Position numbers and translations under genes: made by a program. A stretch of DNA of 64,000 bases. Source: Arcticibacter pallidicorallinus. Lineage in GTDB: Bacteria; Bacteroidota; Bacteroidia; Sphingobacteriales; Sphingobacteriaceae. The stretch spans positions 1 through 64,000 of the forward strand of contig NZ_PVTH01000013.1 of the NCBI RefSeq assembly GCF_003002875.1, in the 5' to 3' direction. The notes beneath the pieces are model-generated. The model did not search any database. It was not told the DNA's origin and worked only from the letters and a program-made list of their open reading frames with translations. The stretch's first letter is position 1. Every line of letters begins with the position of its first letter. Shown here piece after piece: positions 34,118-42,247 of the stretch.

Positions 34118-35203
34118 TTATTTGTTTGATACGGCTGATGCCTTCTTTACCGGAGCTTTCTTGATAGGTGCTTTCAGCTTTGGCTTTGACGGCTTTGCCA
34201 CTGCAGGTGCCTTCTTCGGACCTTGCACCGCTTTCTTCACACGGTTTACCTTTACCAGTTCAACCTCGAAATCCAGGGTACTGAAGGGAGCGATGTCCTG
34301 ACCTGCCCCGCGTGGTCCGTACGCCAGGCTTGAAGGTATCAGAAAGCGTGCCTTCGCGCCCTCGTTAAGCAACAGCAATCCTTCGTCCCAACCCGGAATC
34401 ACTTCACCCTCGCCTACAACAAAGCTGATCGGCTCATAATCTCGTCCCGGTTGCTCCAGTCCGCCTTTCTTCGCTTCCGCCTCAATACTCGAATCAAACA
34501 GCTTTCCACTTAGCGTGCGACCTACATAGTTCACAAAAACAGTATCACCGGCAGCCGGTAAAGCTTTAGCCGAAGGGCGTAAGATTGCATATCTTAATCC
34601 GGATGGCGTAGAAGTCATCTTCAACTGGTTCTTCGAAATAAAAGCATCCAAACCTCCCAGCTCATTCACCTTCAGCGAGTCTGCCGTCTTTGCCTGCGCA
34701 TCAAGCATTTTCTGGCGTTCAGCCATCGCCTGCTCCATGGACTGCACTTTCTCCACCTTGATCACAAACTGCAGACTGCTTCCCACTGGGAAAAAAGCAG
34801 GACGTTCCATTTGCCCGTCCTTGAATAACGAATCAGCCGGGATCTTTACCAGCGCGCTGTCCTTCTCTGCCATTAAGGGAAAGAAATACATCAGGTCTGA
34901 AATATTACGGCTGCTATCTACTGCCAGGGTAACGGGCCTGCCGGCATCAAAAGAATTGAACAAGACAGAATCTTTATCCGTCTTCTGGATGAAGTTGAAG
35001 GTAATCACGTCCTTCATCTTTATTCTCTCGCCAGGGTTCTTCGTCAGGATCTCATATGAAACACCATTAGGCAGTGTCACTGCATTATTTTTTGGCTGTG
35101 CAGCTTCCGTTTTCTTAGCCTTAGCCGATTTCTTTTTTGATTGGGCAAATCCCTGTACCGACAATAACATCAGGAGGGCAATAATCACATTTTGCGATCT
35201 CAT
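34118..35203 (-). CDS. FKBP-type peptidyl-prolyl isomerase, exported
   Basis: A 361-residue protein starting at 35203 (MRSQNVIIALLMLLSVQGFAQS, a signal peptide). The C-terminal FKBP domain has GDTVFVNYVGRTLSGKLFDSS, FVVGEGEVIPGWDEGLLLLNEGAKARFLIPSSLAYG and PFSTLDFEVELVKV. A long N-terminal helper domain precedes it, and a Lys/Pro/Ala-rich tail (about 40 residues) follows. It folds exported proteins. It is the second of two tandem isomerase genes; the longer frame from 35269 would add residues before the signal peptide. Confidence 0.9.
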   Translation of the reverse strand: MRSQNVIIALLMLLSVQGFAQSKKKSAKAKKTEAAQPKNNAVTLPNGVSYEILTKNPGERIKMKDVITFNFIQKTDKDSVLFNSFDAGRPVTLAVDSSRNISDLMYFFPLMAEKDSALVKIPADSLFKDGQMERPAFFPVGSSLQFVIKVEKVQSMEQAMAERQKMLDAQAKTADSLKVNELGGLDAFISKNQLKMTSTPSGLRYAILRPSAKALPAAGDTVFVNYVGRTLSGKLFDSSIEAEAKKGGLEQPGRDYEPISFVVGEGEVIPGWDEGLLLLNEGAKARFLIPSSLAYGPRGAGQDIAPFSTLDFEVELVKVNRVKKAVQGPKKAPAVAKPSKPKLKAPIKKAPVKKASAVSNK

Positions 35204-35290
35204 AATAACAAGTAATAATAACAACTTATAATAAAAATCCGGCTGGGTACTAGCCAGCCGGATATACAATTTATAATTTAAAATGTCTGA

Positions 35291-36271
35291 TTAGTGTCCG
35301 TGACCGTCATCAGCAGAATGACCAGGAGCCATCGGAGCCGCAGGAGCTGCAGAACCAGGAACCGGCTTAATGATATCAAGCACTTCCATTTCAAACACTA
35401 ATGGCATGAACGGAGGAATGATCTGGCTTCCCTGCTCACCATACGCTAATTTCGAAGGAATGATGAACTTCACCTTGCTGCCTTTAGAAAGCAACAGTAA
35501 GCCTTCGTCAAAACCAGGAATAGTAGCGTTTACACCTGCAGGAACCTTCATAGGCTCATAAGGACGCATTGGGTTAAATAATCCAGGAGTTTTCTTCGCA
35601 GTTTCCAATACGCTGGTATCAAAAACTTTTCCTGTAAGGAAGCTACCTGTATAGTTCAATTTTACAGTATCACCAACAGCCGGTTTAGCACCTGTACCTT
35701 CTTTTTCAACCACATAATTCAATCCTGAAGCTGTAACGGTAGGCTTCAAATCATTTTTCGCCAGATAACCGCTTATCTTACCAGCTTCCTGGTCTTTTGC
35801 TTTCGCAACTTCCGCTTTCAGGTATTCGTCTACCTTACCCTGGAAAATACTGTCAGTCATCGTGCCTTTAGGAATAACCTTGTCCACTTTGAAAGTGAAG
35901 ATCATATACTTCCCTTTCGTGTTCTCCGGCTTAGGCATATTCATTTTAGCCTGAAGAGAATCCAGGTTGATTTTGAATGTAGCACTATCACCTTCACTCA
36001 GCATAGCAAGGGCTGCATAAATATCGCCCTGAAATGCAGACTTCTGCTGCGCAACAAACATAGGTCTGTCGTAATCGTATGAATTAGATAGAACCGAATC
36101 TTCTTCGGTCGTCTGAACAGCATGTAATGCAACGAAGTCACCTTCTTTGATTACCTCACCGTCTTTATCCTGGTGGATAATATACTGCATATCCCCCTCA
36201 CCTTTTTTAAACTGTTTGCAGCTAGTAAATGCTAACGCTGCAACTCCCAACATAATTAAGCTTTTGTTCAT
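35291..36271 (-). CDS. FKBP-type peptidyl-prolyl isomerase lipoprotein
   Basis: A 326-residue lipoprotein (FTSC, Cys18). A long N-terminal region of unknown fold precedes the FKBP domain with DTVKLNYTGSFLTGKVFDTS, ATIPGFDEGLLLLSKGSKVKFIIPSKLAYGEQG and PPFMPLVFEMEVLDI. It ends in a Pro/Ala/His tail. It is paralogous to the next gene and lies 12 nt downstream of nrnA, so nrnA and the two isomerases form one leftward operon. Confidence 0.9.
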   Translation of the reverse strand: MNKSLIMLGVAALAFTSCKQFKKGEGDMQYIIHQDKDGEVIKEGDFVALHAVQTTEEDSVLSNSYDYDRPMFVAQQKSAFQGDIYAALAMLSEGDSATFKINLDSLQAKMNMPKPENTKGKYMIFTFKVDKVIPKGTMTDSIFQGKVDEYLKAEVAKAKDQEAGKISGYLAKNDLKPTVTASGLNYVVEKEGTGAKPAVGDTVKLNYTGSFLTGKVFDTSVLETAKKTPGLFNPMRPYEPMKVPAGVNATIPGFDEGLLLLSKGSKVKFIIPSKLAYGEQGSQIIPPFMPLVFEMEVLDIIKPVPGSAAPAAPMAPGHSADDGHGH

Positions 36272-36283
36272 TTTATTTTGTGG

Positions 36284-37297
36284 TTACTGTATTAATAGAC
36301 TTTTATATTCAACGAGAATTTCTTTAAACTTGGTAACAGTCGCTTCCAATGATAAATCAGACTGGCCTCCTGCTGCGTTCCGATGCCCGCCGCCCTTGAA
36401 ATATTTCTTACATATTTCGTTAGCCGGGAAATCACCGGTAGAGCGCAACGACAGCTTCACCACATCCGGACGCTCAATAATAAGCGCCGCCAGGCGGATC
36501 CCGTTAATGGTCAGCGCATAATTCACCAAACCTTCAGAATCACCCGTTGTAATGGCGAACTCCTTAAGCTCCTCCGCCGATACATGGATAAGTGCAGCAT
36601 TATATTCTGGCAGTACTTCCAGCTTATTCAACAAGCAATGACCCAGGAACCGTAAACGGCTTTCGGAGAAGTTATCGTATACCAACTGATGTATTTTCCA
36701 ATTTTCTGCCCCCCTGGAGATCAGGTCCGCAACAATAATATGCACTGCAGGCGTAGTAGTTGGGAAGCGGAATGAGCCCGAATCGGTCATGATGCCTGTA
36801 TAAAGACAGGTAGCCACATCCTTATTGATCAGATCTTCCTCCTCCATCACCTTGCAGATGAATTCATATACGAGCTGAGCTGTTGAGCAAGCGTTGATGC
36901 TCCAGTATCGATAATCATCAAAATCCTGAGGCTCCAAATGATGGTCAATCATCACCTTTAACGCAGACGACTGTTCAACAGGCGTTGCCATATCATAGAT
37001 TCTGCTTAAGGCATTGAAGTCGAGGCAAAAAATAAGCTCAGCCTCAGCAATGTGCTTTGCACACAGCTCCACCTCATGCGGATAAACCAGCACCTCGGGG
37101 TTATTAGGCAACCATTGAAGAAAAATAGGATAATCAGAAGGGGTAATCACCTTAACATGGTGGCCTTTCTGAATCAGGTAGTTATAAAGTCCCAAAGATG
37201 AGCCCATTGCATCTCCATCAGGTTTGTGATGGGTGGTAATAACAATTCGCTTAGGGTAAGCCAATATTTCTTTGAGGGCGTTTATCTCTGGCATCAT
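36284..37297 (-). CDS. DHH/DHHA1 phosphoesterase NrnA-type
   Basis: A 337-residue DHH-family enzyme. It shows the first motif HHKPDGDAMGS (23-33), FCLDFNALSRI, the DHH signature MIDHHLEPQDF, and the DHHA1 ending GGGHRNAAGGQSD with its substrate-binding GGGH. Family members degrade oligoribonucleotides (nanoRNase) and dephosphorylate pAp in the cytosol. Why it heads an operon with two exported prolyl isomerases is unclear. The promoter at 37313-37342 is a strong match. Confidence 0.9.
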   Translation of the reverse strand: MMPEINALKEILAYPKRIVITTHHKPDGDAMGSSLGLYNYLIQKGHHVKVITPSDYPIFLQWLPNNPEVLVYPHEVELCAKHIAEAELIFCLDFNALSRIYDMATPVEQSSALKVMIDHHLEPQDFDDYRYWSINACSTAQLVYEFICKVMEEEDLINKDVATCLYTGIMTDSGSFRFPTTTPAVHIIVADLISRGAENWKIHQLVYDNFSESRLRFLGHCLLNKLEVLPEYNAALIHVSAEELKEFAITTGDSEGLVNYALTINGIRLAALIIERPDVVKLSLRSTGDFPANEICKKYFKGGGHRNAAGGQSDLSLEATVTKFKEILVEYKSLLIQ

Positions 37298-37312
37298 TTA
37301 TTTAAAGAAATG

Positions 37313-37342
37313 CAAAGCTATTAAAAAGCTCGACGTTACAAA
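37313..37342 (-). promoter_or_regulatory. Promoter of the nrnA-FKBP operon
   Basis: Minus-strand TAGCTTTG (37320-37313) fits the -7 box; TTTG (37342-37339) stands 18 nt upstream as the -33 box. Leader about 12 nt. Confidence 0.7.
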
Positions 37343-37420
37343 ACCCAATAATTTCATATGTTCCGCGCATGACCTCCGCTATTTACTTTTCCAAAATGTT
37401 TTATGCTCCGATTAAAATCA

Positions 37421-37428
37421 TAATTTTG
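37421..37428 (+). promoter_or_regulatory. -7 box of ndk
   Basis: TAATTTTG matches TAnnTTTG, 20 nt before the ndk ATG; no obvious -33 TTG. Confidence 0.55.
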
Positions 37429-37447
37429 CAGCAATATAAAAAAAACG

Positions 37448-37867
37448 ATGGCAACAAACAGAACATTTACTATGATTAAACCAGATGGCGTAGCAAACGG
37501 CCATATGGGAGCTATTATCGATGATATCACAAAAGGGGGATTCAAAATCGTCGCATTAAAGTACACCAAACTATCTGCCGAAACAGCAGGTGCATTTTAT
37601 GCCGTTCATAAAGAGCGTCCTTTCTATGCAGATCTTGTTTCTTTCATGAGTTCTGGCCCTATCATCGCAGCAATCCTGGAAAAAGACAACGCAGTAGAAG
37701 ATTTCCGTAAACTGATCGGCGCAACAGACCCTACTAAAGCAGAACCTGGAACTATCCGTAACAAATACGCAAAATCAATCGACGCGAACGCTGTTCACGG
37801 ATCTGATTCGGACGAAAATGCAGAGATCGAAGGAAGCTTTTTCTTCTCTCAGTTAGAGCGTTTCTAA
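37448..37867 (+). CDS. ndk: Nucleoside diphosphate kinase
   Basis: A 139-residue Ndk, normal family length. It opens with [20 protein letters not shown], and the phosphorylated His117 lies in [20 protein letters not shown]. It exchanges gamma-phosphate between nucleoside tri- and diphosphates in the cytosol. It is a single-gene unit between its own promoter and a terminator. Confidence 0.98.
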   Translation: MATNRTFTMIKPDGVANGHMGAIIDDITKGGFKIVALKYTKLSAETAGAFYAVHKERPFYADLVSFMSSGPIIAAILEKDNAVEDFRKLIGATDPTKAEPGTIRNKYAKSIDANAVHGSDSDENAEIEGSFFFSQLERF

Positions 37868-37892
37868 GAAATCTTAAATAAAAATCTTATGA

Positions 37893-37924
37893 GACCGCCT
37901 GGTAAAACAGGCGGTCTTTTTTTT
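37893..37924 (+). terminator. Terminator of ndk
   Basis: GACCGCCTG pairs perfectly with CAGGCGGTC around GTAAAA, followed by eight T. Confidence 0.9.
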
Positions 37925-38002
37925 CGCCGACCCAAATCCCCCTTTTACCGAAAACTTTCCTTTACTGACCTAATACAGGTTTTCATGCCGTGTTTTCTGT
38001 TC

Positions 38003-38010
38003 TACATTTG
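38003..38010 (+). promoter_or_regulatory. -7 box of the exported NTF2-like gene
   Basis: TACATTTG matches TAnnTTTG. The predicted RNA start (about 38014) leaves a leader of about 40 nt and excludes the longer frame that begins at 37990. Confidence 0.5.
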
Positions 38011-38055
38011 ATTCAACAAAACAGAACAAAAACTCAAAACTTAAAACTCACTGCC

Positions 38056-38481
38056 ATGAAAACCCTACAAACTCTGACCGTAGCATTCTTAATCACTTTG
38101 TCCATGAGCGCCTTCGCAGCCGGAGAGCCAAACAACAAAAGATTTATCATGAGCTACGCAGTCGAAACCTACATCGACGCCATGACAAACGGCGACATCA
38201 AAGAACTTCCGGCACTACTAGACGCAGACGTTAAATTCAGCAGTACACTGTCCGACAAGGTGGTAACGTTTAGCAAGCCAGCAATAGTAAGATCTTTAAA
38301 AGACATTGAAAATGTAAAACAGAATTGCGTAAGCAGCTACAAAATACTGGAGCAAAACCAGGTACAGGCCCTTATAAAAGTAAGCATGAAATACAAAGAC
38401 TTCACAAAGGTGAACTATATAACCATGGAAAACACCTCCGACGGCTGGAAAATCACGAACGTGTCCAGCTCCTACAACTAA
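38056..38481 (+). CDS. Exported NTF2-like (lumazine-binding-like) protein
   Basis: A 141-residue protein: signal peptide MKTLQTLTVAFLITLSMSAFAAG, then a small alpha+beta domain with SYAVETYIDAMTNGDIKELPALLDADVKFSS and a terminal VNYITMENTSDGWKITNVSSSYN. This layout is that of the NTF2-like/putative lumazine-binding families of exported Bacteroidota proteins. No catalytic residues can be named. It is followed by a hairpin and the convergent recF operon. Confidence 0.7.
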   Translation: MKTLQTLTVAFLITLSMSAFAAGEPNNKRFIMSYAVETYIDAMTNGDIKELPALLDADVKFSSTLSDKVVTFSKPAIVRSLKDIENVKQNCVSSYKILEQNQVQALIKVSMKYKDFTKVNYITMENTSDGWKITNVSSSYN

Positions 38482-38500
38482 TTCCCTCTCTATATATACG

Positions 38501-38528
38501 GCAAAGGCTTCTTCGCGGGAGCCTTTGC
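38501..38528. terminator. Hairpin between convergent genes
   Basis: GCAAAGGCT (38501-38509) and AGCCTTTGC (38520-38528) are perfect complements. No T-run follows on either strand, so termination is less certain than pairing. Confidence 0.5.
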
Positions 38529-38547
38529 TATGTACAGGAATTTCTTC

Positions 38548-38838
38548 TTACAGGAAGACGATTTCTTCGAGCACCTGGCTACCCGCCCGCTCATTCATTT
38601 TTTCCAAAATCTGCGAACGGATCATTACCAGCTCATTTTTCAAAACAGAAGATTCCACACGGATAAATAACTTCTTCTCACGAATGTAAAGCTGCCGCGT
38701 TCGGTTAGCTACAGCCGGACCCATCATTTCAGGCCAGGCAGCTACCAGGGCCGTCTCGTCAAACTTCCTTTTAAGTTTATAAACCTGCAACATTTGCTCA
38801 ATAGCTTCCTTGATCGGCTTATCGTTCGTTTTTCTCAT
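38548..38838 (-). CDS. DUF721 protein, DciA-like
   Basis: A 96-residue DUF721 protein: KLDETALVAAWPEMMGPAVANRTRQLYIREKKLFIRVESSVLKNELVMIRSQILEKMNE is the family core (KFDE in this protein). DUF721 includes DciA, the ancestral loader of the replicative helicase. The start overlaps the end of recF by 20 nt, which ties both to one mRNA. Its role as a helicase loader is inference from family and from the DNA-metabolism neighbour. Confidence 0.8.
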   Translation of the reverse strand: MRKTNDKPIKEAIEQMLQVYKLKRKFDETALVAAWPEMMGPAVANRTRQLYIREKKLFIRVESSVLKNELVMIRSQILEKMNERAGSQVLEEIVFL

Positions 38839-39934
38839 GGCTGACAGCTCCTTTCGACACTACAAAAGTAGTTAACTCCACACCGATTGCGGCAAATATT
38901 CCTTCAATTCGTGTTCTGCTGGTATCTGTGATAAATATCTGTCCGAAGTCATCATGTGAAACCATCGTCATCAGCTTCCTGATGCGTTTATCATCCAGCT
39001 TATCGAAGATATCATCCAGCAAAAGCAAAGGCTTATAACCCTTTTTCAACTGAAGAAAGCTATACTGCGCCAACTTCAATGCGATCAGGAAAGACTTTTG
39101 CTGACCCTGAGATCCAAACTTTTTCATCGGCATCCCGTGCACACTGAAGTTCAGGTCATCCTTATGAATACCCAGGGTAGTGCGCTGCAGAAAGCGATCA
39201 CGCTCAACGGAGCTTCTCAGCAGCTCATGAAAGTCATTGTCAAATAAAGGAGATTCATATTTCAGCTCTGCCTGTTCGGCGTCTTCGGTCAGGTACTGAT
39301 AATGCTTTTGAAAAACAGGAATAAACACTGCCATGAAATCTTTCCTTTTCTCAAAGATCTTTTGTCCGGATGCAACAAGCTGATCGTCCAAAATGGCGAG
39401 CAGCTCCGGATCATAGCTTCCCCGCTCGGCGATCGACTTAAGCATCGCATTCCGGTTCAGCAGGTTTTTATTATATACAATCAGCTCGTCGAGATATTGC
39501 GCATCGGTTTGAGAGATCACATTATCTATAAAACGGCGACGTTCCTCGCTCCCCTCTGTAATAATATTCACGTCATTCGGCGAAATCATTACCGAGGGGA
39601 AAAGGCCGATATGATCCGCCAGACGCTGATATTCCTTCTTATTTCTTCTGAACTGCTTTTTTTGGTTGCGCTTCAGCGAGCAGGAGACAACCTCCCTGGC
39701 ACTGTCTTTATCGAAAGAACCCTGCACCATGAAGAAATCAGCGTTGCTTCTTATTTGCTGGGTATCGATGGGGTTGAAATAACTTTTACATAGCGAAAGG
39801 TAATGGATGGCATCCAACAAATTGGTTTTTCCTGCTCCATTATCCCCTGTGAAAGCATTTACCGTCGGCGAAAGCGCCAGTTCTGCTTCTTCGTAATTTT
39901 TAAAATTTAGTAATGTTAGTTTCTCCAGCCACAT
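38819..39934 (-). CDS. recF: DNA replication and repair protein RecF
   Basis: A 371-residue SMC-like ATPase: Walker A GDNGAGKTN (30-38), signature KFGSQGQQKSFLIALKLAQ, and Walker B LLLLDDIFDKLD. RecF loads RecA at gaps and stalled forks. It heads the recF-DUF721 operon. The -7 box at 39946-39953 leaves about 8 nt of leader. Confidence 0.95.
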   Translation of the reverse strand: MWLEKLTLLNFKNYEEAELALSPTVNAFTGDNGAGKTNLLDAIHYLSLCKSYFNPIDTQQIRSNADFFMVQGSFDKDSAREVVSCSLKRNQKKQFRRNKKEYQRLADHIGLFPSVMISPNDVNIITEGSEERRRFIDNVISQTDAQYLDELIVYNKNLLNRNAMLKSIAERGSYDPELLAILDDQLVASGQKIFEKRKDFMAVFIPVFQKHYQYLTEDAEQAELKYESPLFDNDFHELLRSSVERDRFLQRTTLGIHKDDLNFSVHGMPMKKFGSQGQQKSFLIALKLAQYSFLQLKKGYKPLLLLDDIFDKLDDKRIRKLMTMVSHDDFGQIFITDTSRTRIEGIFAAIGVELTTFVVSKGAVSHEKNER

Positions 39935-39945
39935 ACGATCTGCTA

Positions 39946-39953
39946 CAAACCTA
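39946..39953 (-). promoter_or_regulatory. -7 box of recF
   Basis: Minus-strand TAGGTTTG (39953-39946) matches TAnnTTTG. Confidence 0.5.
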
Positions 39954-40337
39954 GATAAAATCAGAGTATATAAGAAGAGGCTATATCATTAATTAAATGC
40001 ACGCCGGCAGGAACGGGTCTCTGCTCTATACATCCGTTCATCATCAGTAAGTGACCAACTGGTGGCAAGCTGGTGGGTGTAGCTACAGTGATGCCACGGT
40101 GCAGCCACGTTGAGGCCACGTTTTTCCGGAAAAAGGTGGCCTCACCGTGGCCTCACTGTGGCCGCATGGTGGCATCACCCTCTAGCTTGCCACCAGCAAA
40201 CCTTAACGATACCACCAGCAAACCAAGCGCTCCATACCGAAGGTCTTCCAGAGCTGCCTGACGCCACTGATCAGGTACCAGCGCAAACCTATAATTTCAA
40301 CTTTCTAAAACAATTCCTCTTTTATTCCTCAGACCAC
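39954..40337. other. Intergenic region with a large inverted repeat
   Basis: No gene is supported here. It contains the 138-nt inverted repeat (40059-40196), a 13-nt direct repeat CCACCAGCAAACC (40190-40202 and 40212-40224) and, at its right end, the promoter of the TPR gene. Confidence 0.6.
40059..40196. repeat. 138-nt imperfect inverted repeat
   Basis: Two 69-nt arms meet at the self-complementary TTTTTCCGGAAAAA (40121-40134). The outer ends CTGGTGGCAAGCT match exactly for 13 nt; the inner 25 nt also match closely; the middle needs a small shift. GCCAC/GTGGC recurs about every 10 nt. It could form a long hairpin or cruciform. It is extragenic and of unknown function. Confidence 0.75.
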
Positions 40338-40367
40338 TTGACAGTAACCCTTAAAAATGTATTTTTG
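40338..40367 (+). promoter_or_regulatory. Promoter of the TPR gene
   Basis: TTG (40338-40340), 19 nt, TATTTTTG (40360-40367). Both boxes and spacing fit the Bacteroidota consensus; the ATG is at 40387. Confidence 0.75.
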
Positions 40368-40386
40368 CAAACTTTAACTAACGCAA

Positions 40387-41064
40387 ATGGCGACAAATCA
40401 AACGGATACTACAACTCAGTCTAACATGATGAACAACCCAGGAAGTTTTGTGCAGGAGAATAAGAAAAGTCTGGCCATCATTGGTGGAGCTATAGTAGCA
40501 CTTATATTACTGTACATCGGATATCAGCAATTCTACCTGGCACCTCGTGCAAAGACTGCTGCGAATGAAATGTTTAAGGCAGAAGAATATATAGCTGTTG
40601 ACTCTCTGGCAGACAGAGCGATCAAAGGCGACGGTTCTTATCCGGGATTTGAAAAGATCGCAGAAGAGTATTCAAGCACTAAATCTGCCAACCTGGCTAA
40701 CGCTTACCTTGGTGGATTATACCTGCAAAAAGGTGAATTTGAAAAAGCTATTGACGCTTTAGGAAACTACAGCAGCACGGGCAGTCCGGTTATCGACCCA
40801 TTGGTTTTAGGAATGATGGGAGATGCGCATTCAGAACTGAAGCAATACGATAAATCGATCACTTACTATAAAAAGGCAGCTGACAAATCAGACAATACCT
40901 TTACCGCTCCTCTTTTCTTAAAGAAACTGGGTTTGGTTTATGAAGAGCAAAAAGACTTCAAGGCAGCTGCAGAGTCTTACAAGAAGATCAAAGAAAAGTA
41001 TCCAACAAGCTATGAAGCATCTGTTGTAGATGCTTATATCGCTCGCGCAGAGGCTGCTTTGTAA
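40387..41064 (+). CDS. TPR membrane protein (YfgM-like)
   Basis: A 225-residue protein with one membrane helix after a short cytosolic head (SLAIIGGAIVALILLYIGYQQFYL, about 29-52), followed by TPR motifs (NAYLGGLYLQKGEFEKAIDALG; GMMGDAHSELKQYDKSITYYKKAAD; LKKLGLVYEEQKDFKAAAESYKKI). The order resembles YfgM, a helper of export and envelope assembly. Partner and role are unknown here. A terminator follows before ribH. Confidence 0.8.
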   Translation: MATNQTDTTTQSNMMNNPGSFVQENKKSLAIIGGAIVALILLYIGYQQFYLAPRAKTAANEMFKAEEYIAVDSLADRAIKGDGSYPGFEKIAEEYSSTKSANLANAYLGGLYLQKGEFEKAIDALGNYSSTGSPVIDPLVLGMMGDAHSELKQYDKSITYYKKAADKSDNTFTAPLFLKKLGLVYEEQKDFKAAAESYKKIKEKYPTSYEASVVDAYIARAEAAL

Positions 41065-41087
41065 TTTCAGAATTAAAAAACACACGA

Positions 41088-41116
41088 AATGGTTATCTTC
41101 AGGGTAACCATTTTTC
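41088..41116 (+). terminator. Terminator after the TPR gene
   Basis: AAATGGTTA and TAACCATTT pair around an 8-nt loop, followed by TTTT. Confidence 0.7.
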
Positions 41117-41142
41117 ATTTACAACGGTTTCATTAATACACT

Positions 41143-41634
41143 ATGGCAACTCAGCTGAAAAACCTTTCCGACTTTTCTCATACGACAATTCCCTCATCAG
41201 CAGACTTCAGGTTCGCGATTATTACCGCTCAGTGGAATGCTGAAGTTACAGGCGCTTTGTATCAGGGGGCTTATGATATGCTGATCCAGCAGGGCACTCC
41301 CGAAGACAACATTATATCTGTTGCCGTGCCGGGTAGTTACGAGCTGATTGCCGGAGCAGAGATGATGCTGAGCTCCAGGAAAGTAGATGCGGTGATTTGC
41401 CTTGGCTGCATCATCCAGGGAGACACGCCTCATTTTGATTACATCTGCAATGGCGTGGCCAACGGAATCGCTAACGTAGGAATCAAACACAGCGTCCCGG
41501 TAATTTTTGGGGTTCTGACAACCCTCAACCTGGAACAGGCACAGGAAAGAGCCGGCGGTAAACACGGAAATAAAGGCACTGAAGCTGCGGCTTCTGCAAT
41601 ACTAATGGCAGATCTTCAGCGTTCATTAAAATAA
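41143..41634 (+). CDS. ribH: 6,7-dimethyl-8-ribityllumazine synthase
   Basis: A 163-residue lumazine synthase: FRFAIITAQWNAEVTGALYQGAYDML, VPGSYELIAGAEMML, VDAVICLGCIIQGDTPHFDYICNGVANGI (with the catalytic His in PHFDY), VIFGVLTTLNLEQAQERAGG and NKGTEAAASAI. It makes the direct precursor of riboflavin. No other rib gene is in the window. A tiny lipoprotein gene follows 50 nt later. Confidence 0.97.
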   Translation: MATQLKNLSDFSHTTIPSSADFRFAIITAQWNAEVTGALYQGAYDMLIQQGTPEDNIISVAVPGSYELIAGAEMMLSSRKVDAVICLGCIIQGDTPHFDYICNGVANGIANVGIKHSVPVIFGVLTTLNLEQAQERAGGKHGNKGTEAAASAILMADLQRSLK

Positions 41635-41684
41635 ACAAAAGCCGAAGCCAGCTTGTTATTGATATTGTTTGACTTATTTTTCGC

Positions 41685-41798
41685 ATGAAAAGAATTTTTC
41701 TCGGCCTTGTGGTTTTAATCGTACTATCCACCTGCCTACAGTCGTGTTCCAACAAGTTATGTCCGGCTTATAACTCATATCCGAAGTCCCGAAGATAG
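41685..41798 (+). CDS. 37-residue lipoprotein (small ORF)
   Basis: ATG at 41685 opens 37 codons ending at TAG 41796-41798. The product starts MKRIFLGLVVLIVLSTC, a typical lipoprotein signal, with candidate lipidated cysteines Cys17 (LSTC) and Cys21 (LQSC), then NKLCPAYNSYPKSRR. It lies between ribH and ytxJ on the same strand. Short lipoproteins with a CPAY motif are, as far as I recall, common in Bacteroidota; function unknown. Confidence 0.65.
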   Translation: MKRIFLGLVVLIVLSTCLQSCSNKLCPAYNSYPKSRR

Positions 41799-41827
41799 CC
41801 AGGCGCTTCTTCATCAACACTTTTCCC

Positions 41828-42157
41828 ATGAACTGGATCCAACTAGAATCTATAAAACAACTACAGGACATTAAAAACGCTCCCGGTCATAGCATCATAT
41901 TCAAGCACAGCACCCGTTGCTCCATCAGCATGATGGCCAGAAAGAGGTTTGAGCTGGATGAAGATGCTATTCCTGAAGGTACGCCCCTGTACTTTCTTGA
42001 TTTAATCAGGCATCGGGACGTTTCCGGCGCAGTAGCGGAGCTTTTCAATGTTTATCATGAATCGCCACAGGTACTCGTCATCAAGGATGGCATCTGCATT
42101 TACCACGCATCACATGGAGAAATCTCCGGTGAAGTGGCCTCTGCACATATTTCCTAG
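41828..42157 (+). CDS. ytxJ: Bacillithiol-system redox protein YtxJ
   Basis: A 109-residue thioredoxin-fold protein with the YtxJ motif IIFKHSTRCSIS, active Cys31 in the TRCSIS loop and a cis-Pro-like ESPQVLVIKDG. YtxJ belongs to the bacillithiol system, in which it is thought to help reverse protein S-bacillithiolation. BshA, the first enzyme of bacillithiol synthesis, is encoded at 51481-52620. It is probably co-transcribed with the small lipoprotein gene (29-nt gap). Confidence 0.85.
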   Translation: MNWIQLESIKQLQDIKNAPGHSIIFKHSTRCSISMMARKRFELDEDAIPEGTPLYFLDLIRHRDVSGAVAELFNVYHESPQVLVIKDGICIYHASHGEISGEVASAHIS

Positions 42158-42235
42158 GCATCGTTTAAGTATCTTTATATCTAAGGAGATTGTCATTTCC
42201 ACTGCCCCGTAGCAGATATCTTAGATCTAATTAAT

Positions 42236-42243
42236 TACATTTG
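42236..42243 (+). promoter_or_regulatory. -7 box of lipA, almost at the start codon
   Basis: TACATTTG ends 4 nt before the lipA ATG at 42248. If it is the promoter, the mRNA would be leaderless. Confidence 0.5.
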
Positions 42244-42247
42244 TGCT

